This document shows, piece after piece, positions 8,225-13,370 of a stretch of DNA of 13,370 bases. The translations under genes were made by a program, and so were the position numbers. Numbering within the stretch: position 1 is the first letter of the stretch; the number at the start of each line of letters is the position of its first letter. Source of the DNA: Obelidium mucronatum (Eukaryota > Chytridiomycota > Chytridiomycetes > Chytridiales > Chytriomycetaceae); NCBI GenBank assembly GCA_025765595.1, contig JAIVFH010000592.1, positions 1 through 13,370 on the forward strand. Direction: 5' to 3'. The notes below the pieces were generated by a model. It ran no database searches, was not told the origin of the DNA, and worked only from the letters and a program-made list of their open reading frames with translations.

Positions 8225-10704
8225 TCAACTTCTTGATAATTTCCATGAATAAGAGAAGTGCAACAATACATAAACATCAGGAAGCTGATGTATAACAGCA
8301 GTCTCCAGTCCCACCGTCAAATCCACCCGCGAGTCCTTGGCCAAAAGCTCAATAATCCCCAAACGCCCATTCTGCACCGCAAGTCGTAAAGGAAACTGAT
8401 TGTTTATAGCTAAATCAATCCTGTTGCGTGAATTGTCGGAATTCAAGAGCCATCCCACAGTATCTGTAAGTCCTTTCTCGCACGCAAAACAAATTGCACA
8501 ATTGTTAAAGGCAGATACATCCACACGACCGTCCTTTATCAGCATGTCAAAGATTTCAACCTGGTTCGCTTCACAGGCTGTCAATAGGCAGCGGCTGTTG
8601 TTTACACTTGGATCCACCCTTGTATCTGCCAAGAGTACTGCAACCACGTCCACGTGTCCCTGTTTAACAGCAGTACTCAATGGATTCCCTGCCGTTTCAG
8701 AGGGTGGCGTAGGATCGACGCGAACGTCCTCCAAAAGACGTTTGACAACTTTTGCGTGGCCATAAAAGCAAGCCACAAGCAATGATTCATTTGAATAATC
8801 GGTTGGATCAACTCTAGGATCTGAAAGAAGAAGGTCGACGACATTTGCTTGTCCCTTGGCGCATGCAACACTGATGGCTCTATTGTTTTGGATAGACGGA
8901 TCCACACGACTGTCGGTCAAGAGATACTTGACAATTTCGATATGTCCTTTCTCGGAAGCAGCAATAAGAGCATTGCATTCTTCAGTGGAAGGATCCACGT
9001 GGTGATTGCCAACCAAAAGCTTGACAATTTCAAGGTGCCCATTCAAACAAGCCGAAGCAATTGATAACGGCAAGGCAGTGACACGTGGATCTGAGAGCAA
9101 GAGTTTGCAAATCTCAAAGTGACCGTTTGCGCTTGCAGAAATAATAGCGCTGTTGGAGTTTTCAACAGTAGGGTCGACTCGAGAATCCACCAACAAAAGC
9201 GATACAATCTCCAAGTGCCCAAATTCAGCGGCTGCTCCAAATGAAATGTTTCCACGTGCTGCCGGATCCACACCCTCAACATAAAGCAACAGCTGGATAA
9301 CGTCCAAATGACCGAACCGTGCGGCTGTAACAAAGCCATAATTATCACCATCACCTGGATTTGTGCGCCCATCTTCCAAGAGGAGTTTCACAATTTCGAA
9401 GTGGCCTTTTTCGCACGCCTTTCCAAAGGCAATGTTGTTGGAAGATGTTGGGTCCACACGCTTGTCTTTGAGCAAAAGTTGCACAATTTCGAGATGCCCA
9501 TTAGTGCAACTGGCCTTGATTGCGTCATTATCTCTATCTGAAGGATCGACGCGTGAGTCTGATATAAGCAGCTTGAAAATATCAGTGAATCCATAGTGTG
9601 CGGCACCAATCACTGCATGATTCTGTTGGGCGGCAGGGTCAACACGCAGGTCTTGCAGCAAAAGTTGCACAATTTGAAAGCGTCCTCCTTGCATGGCTTC
9701 CATTAAAGCGGAATTTTCATTTGCAGCAGGGTCAACTCGCGGATCAGCAAGCAAGAGCTTCACCACTCCTTCATGCCCTCCCCGACATGCAATCTGTATC
9801 GCACTATTCGATGCATCAGAAGGATCCACCCCATCAAATGACAGCATCAATTCAACAATATCAACGTGCCCTTCCATACAAGCAGCACGAATAGCAAGAT
9901 TGTCCCGGTCGGCAGGATCAGCGCGCCCATCCATAAGAAGTGCCCGAACAACATCCAAAAACCCATGTTTACAAGCTGACCGCAATGGAAACCCAGAATC
10001 GCAACCAGGATTACATCTCCCGTCCTCCAAAAGGAATTCAACAATCTTTACATGATTGTTTTGACACGCCAGTTGGAGACATATGCTTTCGTCGTGTTCT
10101 GGAGAGACAATGCTTTGATTTTCTTGCACAAGACGACAAACTAGCTTGTATTGATTTGTTGTGCAAGCCCATTGGAGAGCTGTATGTCTCAAGTAAGGTG
10201 TTGCGTTTGTGTCATTACTGAGAAGGTTGGCCAGGAGATCTTGGTATCTGATGGGCAGTTTCTTATGAATCGATTCAGTAAGCAAGCAAAAATATTCGAG
10301 AGCATTTCTAGCGACAGGGGCGGCATCAAGTTGTGTTTGAAAATGATGCCACGGAAAAAGGGAATCTGTAAAGAGCAGGGAAGCCAGTTGGGATTTGGAA
10401 GCCAAAGCAATTTCCATCAAGTTGTCGTCGAGAGGTACATGGACCAGGATGTTTTCAATGAGCTCAGGTGCGAGGGTTGAGAACTGTTAATTGGAACAAA
10501 TTGGATGGGGATCAGAACTAAAAATGGGTAAAATCATCCTGGATCATATACCTCTATCGTTCCAGGGTAGAGCACTTGATCTGGTTGAAGAAAGCTTGTT
10601 TCTGTTGTGGTTTTCGTCGTAACAGTCACAACACCAGAACGGGAAACGGTTCTTGTTGTGCTCACAGTGACGGTTCTCTTTTGTCGAAATCCGGTTGCCT
10701 TCAT
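8225..10704 (-). CDS. Ankyrin-repeat protein with F-box-like N-terminal segment (about 20 repeats)
   Basis: Minus-strand exons 10704-10552 and 10483-8225 (68-base intron, good GTATAT donor, TTAACAG acceptor) give 803 residues. The ATG at 10704 has a strong context (CACAAAATG). An in-frame ATG at 10824 would add 40 residues. The N-terminus is basic and Thr/Val-rich (KRTVTVSTTRTVSRSG). The exon junction creates STLAPELIENILVHVP, which resembles the start of an F-box, the segment that binds Skp1 in SCF ubiquitin ligases. About 20 ankyrin units follow, consensus like NNxAIxxACxxGHxEIVKLLLxDxRVDPS, with a period near 31 residues. The protein is presumably a binding scaffold; the F-box-like start suggests a substrate adaptor, by inference only. 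Of the C-terminal end, the last residues (SYSWKLSRS) may not be the true ones: an acidic tail is encoded in another frame just beyond. Similar RVDPS-type ankyrin proteins are familiar to me from chytrid genomes. Confidence 0.87.
8309..10201 (-). repeat. Tandem ankyrin-coding repeat, about 20 units of about 93 bases
   Basis: Roughly 631 residues divide into about 20 units, most exactly 31 residues long. The phrase LLLxDxRVDPS recurs near-identically, so the DNA shows a ~93-base periodicity (the plus strand repeats forms of 'ggatccacncg' and 'aatttcnanntgnccn'). Edge units (the first and last two) are the most diverged; middle units are the most alike. Several units vary in length (for example, those holding PPSE and NSRNR insertions). 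Confidence 0.85.
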
Positions 10705-11111
10705 TTTGTGAAAGTTGCTGATGCGGTGTCTCAAGCAAGTCTCAGAGCGCAAGAAGGAGGTTAAGTCCAGAGAAGTCCGTTCAAAGTTTTGCTGACAACT
10801 TTTTACTTCGTCCGTCTGCAGCATGAAAGGAAAACAGCCAATCCTTCATTTTTCAAATCGAGCTCATCATAATACCGTTCAATTTCATTTCTCCTCCTTT
10901 GTGTTTGTCGTTCACTCACGTCTTGACCAAACCATCGACAAATTTGGCCGCTGTCCAAAGGACGTGGCGAGACTCAAGAGTCGCGCACTCGCTTCAAGCC
11001 AGGCGAAGCGCAGGTGTCGTTGAGCAGTTTGCAACAAGAATGAAAGAATACGAAGAATAGAGTCAAGTTGCTTTTCCTTTTTTGACTTTGACTTTTGACT
11101 CAACGAAAAAA
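10705..11111. promoter_or_regulatory. Divergent intergenic region between the ankyrin and eRF3 genes
   Basis: These 407 bases separate two divergent start codons (fewer if the ankyrin gene starts at 10824), so they must hold both promoters. Visible elements are a CCAAT box (in AGCCAATCC, near 10838), a palindrome GACTC-AA-GAGTC (10971-10982), and three direct TTTGACT copies (11081-11087, 11087-11093, 11094-11100) just before the eRF3 start. An inverted copy, AGTCAA, lies at 11061-11066. A pyrimidine-rich stretch (about 11070-11082) precedes the TTTGACT run. I see no extra gene or RNA in it. Confidence 0.4.
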
Positions 11112-13370
11112 ATGGCTGACGACGAACAGAAAGAGCAGCAGCAGCAGCAAGGCCAGCAGTGGCAGCAGGGCCAATACAGCCAGAGTCAGAACCAGAATCA
11201 GTTCGGAAACCAGGGATATTACCAGCAAAACACACAGCAAAACAACTTTGCGTTCCGACCGCAAACCACAGAGTTTGTTCCTTCGTCGAATGCGCAGGAG
11301 TTTGTGCCTGGCGGAGGCTACGGGAACCAAAACTACTACGGCGGACAGCAGGGATACAGCCAGAACCAAAACTACAACCAGTATCAGAACTACAACCAAG
11401 GCTACAATCAGGGATATAACAACCAGCAGCGAGGATACAATCAATACAACAACAACCAGTACCAAAACTACAACCAGCAGGCGTACACTGCCCCTCAGCA
11501 ACAACAGGCTTATACTGCTCCTCAGGCATACAAAGCGCCTGCCCCCGCAGGTCCAGCCAAATCCATCTCGATCGGCGGAGGAGGACCAGCAAAGGCGATT
11601 TCGATTGGTGGCGGCGGTGCTGCTGCACCAGCAAAGTCTATTTCTATTGGAGGAAACGCGGGACCTGCCAAGTCCATTTCAATTGGCGGCGCAGCGCCTG
11701 CTAAATCTATTTCCATTGGAGGCGGACCGGCAAAGTCTATTTCTATTGGAGGAGGTGGGTGAATTTGAGTGTGGTGTTGGGGGTGAAGGTGGATTCGTGA
11801 CTTTGCCCCCGATTTGTCGCGTCCTAGCATATCTAACTCCTTTGTATTTTATCATTCATAACACATTCTAGCCAAAAAGGAACCTGAAGCCAAGAAGGAA
11901 ACCCCCAAGAAGGAAACTGCCCCAGCAAGCCCAGCTCAATCTAAAGCTGCTGCCAAACCAGCTGCTACTCCGGAAAAGAAGGAAACCGCAGCAACTGCTC
12001 CAGCTCCAGCAGCAGCAGCAACCCCAAAAGTGGATCCAGTTGTAGTGCTAGCTGCTGCTGTGCGGCTCTTGACGTTGCCGATGATGTAGATGACACGCCA
12101 ATTGCTGCAGGCGACGCCTTGAAGGAACACTTGAACATTGTTTTCATTGTCACGTCGATGCTGGAAAGTCAACTATGGGAGGACACATTCTGTAAGCATT
12201 CAGACTCTCTCTTTCTCAAACTCTCCTGTTCTGTTACTTACAAAAAAAGAAAACATTATACAGCTTCTTGACTGGAATGGTAGACAAACGTACAATGGAG
12301 AAATACGAAAAGGAAGCCAAAGAAGCAGGTCGTGAATCCTGGTACCTCTCATGGGCGCTTGATCTCAACTCTGAAGAACGTGCAAAGGGAAAAACCGTTG
12401 AATACGGACGTGGATACTTTGAAACTGATAAACGTCGTTTCACTATTCTCGATGCTCCTGGACACAAGAACTTTGTTCCATCCATGATGCAAGGAGCGGC
12501 ACAAGCCGATGTGGGTGTGTTGGTGATTAGTGCGCGTAAGGGAGAGTTTGAGACTGGATTTGAAAAGGGTGGTCAGACGCGTGAGCATGCCATGTTGTGT
12601 AAGACTGTAGGTGTCAAGAGAATGATTCTTGTGGTCAACAAGATGGATGACCCAACTGTGCAATGGGACAAGGCTTCGTTACGATGAATGTGTTACAAAG
12701 ATTTTACCCTTCTTGAAGGGTGTTGGATACAATGTTGGAACTGGTATATATTTTTTTTGTGTGGAAAATAGTCACACCCAAACTCACGCTTGTGGCAGAC
12801 TTGGACGTTCTTCCAATTTCTGGTTTCACTGGAGCCAACATGAAGGATCGTATCAAGAAGGAAGTGTGACTGGTACGAAGGACCATCTCTCCTTGAACTC
12901 CTCGATGACATGAGTGTGGGAGACCGTAAAATCGATGGTCCTCTCCTCATGCCCATCAGTGACAAGTTCAAGGATATGGGAACTGTGGTTACTGGAAAGA
13001 TTGAAAGTGGTAAAATCAGAAAGGGTCAGAGTGTTTTGATCATGCCACAAAAGGTATAGTGCGCAAGATGTGTTGTTAAATCTCTCAACTGACTCAATTG
13101 CCGCTTCCAGAAAGTAGCTGAAGTTTCAGCCATTTGGATGGAAGAAAACGAAAGCAACGTCGCGATTAGTGGAGACAACGTTCGTATCCGATTGAAGAAC
13201 GTCGAAGAAGAAGTAAGGAGCTTTAAACTCATGCTCGTTCTAAGTTTAATTGATGGCTTCTTTTCTTTTCTCTCGTTAGGATGTTTTGCCTGGATTCGTC
13301 ATGTGTAACCTCAAAAACCCAGTGCATGCTGTCACTACATTTGAAGCTCGACTTGCCATTGTTGAATACA
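11112..13370 (+). CDS. SUP35: Eukaryotic release factor eRF3 (Sup35), 3' partial, broken by four coding indels
   Basis: eRF3 is the GTPase partner of eRF1 in translation termination. Exons are 11112-11754, 11872-12191, 12264-12743, 12799-13053, 13111-13212 and 13280 to the edge. Introns are 117, 72, 55, 57 and 67 bases. The order is a Q/N/G/Y-rich N-domain (residues 8-147), PAM2-like TEFVP and QEFVP, six PAKSISIGG repeats (148-214) and a K/E/A/P-rich M-domain. The GTPase follows with HVDAGKST (G1), ILDAPGHKN (G3) and VVNKMDD (G4), then RKGQSVLIMP, DNVRIRLKNVEEED and PGFVM of the C-terminal beta-barrels. The chain is not one open frame: a base is missing near 12060, one is missing at 12149 (FI-GHVDAG), one extra T occurs near 12676 (DKA-RYDEC), and two bases are missing near 12867 (KKEV-C-DWYEG). 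Between breaks the protein is well conserved. It is either a recent pseudogene or affected by sequence errors. The last C-terminal residues lie beyond the window. Confidence 0.9.
11247..11309 (+). other. Overlapping PAM2-like motifs in the eRF3 N-domain
   Basis: Residues 46-66 contain FRPQTTEFVP directly followed by SSNAQEFVP. Both fit the core of PAM2 motifs (A/T-x-E-F-x-P), which bind the MLLE domain of poly(A)-binding protein. Animal eRF3/GSPT1 carries two overlapping PAM2 motifs of the same spacing; budding-yeast Sup35 lacks an obvious one. The leading Leu of the consensus is not clear here. Confidence 0.65.
11553..11754 (+). repeat. Six PAKSISIGG coding repeats in eRF3
   Basis: Six copies of PAK(S/A)ISIGG, with linkers of G, A or N (10-14 residues per unit), end exactly at the first intron donor. 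Codon use differs between copies (for example TCGATCGGC, TCTATTGGA), so the protein sequence, rather than a recent DNA slippage, appears to be what is kept. The segment joins the Q/N-rich part to the charged M-domain. Confidence 0.85.

Noticed and set aside
8309..10201. CRISPR-like or satellite array because of the ~93-base period
   Set aside because: The period is the ankyrin coding repeat, open in one frame throughout, with diverged units.
11136..11172. CAG repeat as a microsatellite
   Set aside because: It is short, interrupted, and encodes the glutamine run of the eRF3 N-domain.
11100..11504. Long minus-strand open frame rich in Leu/Val opposite the eRF3 start
   Set aside because: It is a shadow of the CAG/AAC-rich Q/N codons; its composition is wholly explained by antisense glutamine and asparagine codons.
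12030..12089. Intron (GTGGAT...GATGTAG, 60 bases) that might remove the first eRF3 frameshift
   Set aside because: The available donors are all phase 0 while the downstream frame needs phase 1, and the intron would delete the conserved-looking acidic segment ALDVADDVDD.
1..13370. tRNA, rRNA or mobile element genes
   Set aside because: I saw no clover-leaf with A/B boxes, no rRNA-like segment, and no transposase, reverse transcriptase or terminal repeats; a tRNAscan/Rfam run would be needed to exclude small RNAs.

Overview
This window is nuclear DNA of a gene-dense eukaryote, most probably an early-diverging zoosporic fungus (Chytridiomycota-like). Genes are split by many very short GT-AG introns (about 44-117 bases, often with CTAAC/TTAAC-like branch sites), and intergenic gaps are tens to a few hundred bases. 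There is a fungal-type eRF3/Sup35 with a Q/N-rich prion-like N-terminus, and a long ankyrin protein built from 'RVDPS'-type repeats of a style I associate with chytrids. The phylum is an inference; the eukaryotic, fungus-like character is well supported.

Layout. A minus-strand exon of an unidentified gene runs off the left edge (about 1-167). Two plus-strand genes follow: a membrane-anchored peptidyl-tRNA hydrolase 2 (321-1121, 3 exons) and an unrecognised 415-residue protein (1268-2622, 3 exons). It converges on a head-to-tail run of four minus-strand genes, listed in transcription order: an ankyrin-repeat protein (10704-8225, 2 exons), a family-8-like type II glycosyltransferase (8048-6960, no intron), an ABCG/White-type half-transporter (6923-4215, 13 exons, 664 residues) and a secreted phosphoesterase-family acid phosphatase (4161-2753, 5 exons, 397 residues). 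Only 36 and 53 bases separate the glycosyltransferase, transporter and phosphatase genes. A divergent intergenic region then leads to the plus-strand eRF3/SUP35 gene, which runs off the right edge (11112->13370).

The gene models come from reading exon-intron junctions by hand; after splicing, family motifs join up in frame. The exception is eRF3: its conserved protein can only be followed by crossing four small coding indels, so it is either a very young pseudogene or carries sequence errors. Two genes act in translation (peptidyl-tRNA recycling and termination), but they are unlinked in layout. The minus-strand run mixes surface/secretory functions (phosphatase, transporter, glycosyltransferase) with a presumed protein-interaction scaffold, and I see no clear shared pathway. 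I found no RNA gene, mobile element or CRISPR array. The most interesting signals are the composite N-domain of eRF3 (Q/N-rich tract, overlapping PAM2-like motifs and six PAKSISIGG repeats), its frameshifts, the extreme packing of the minus-strand genes, and a cryptic acidic C-terminal reading frame at the end of the ankyrin gene.
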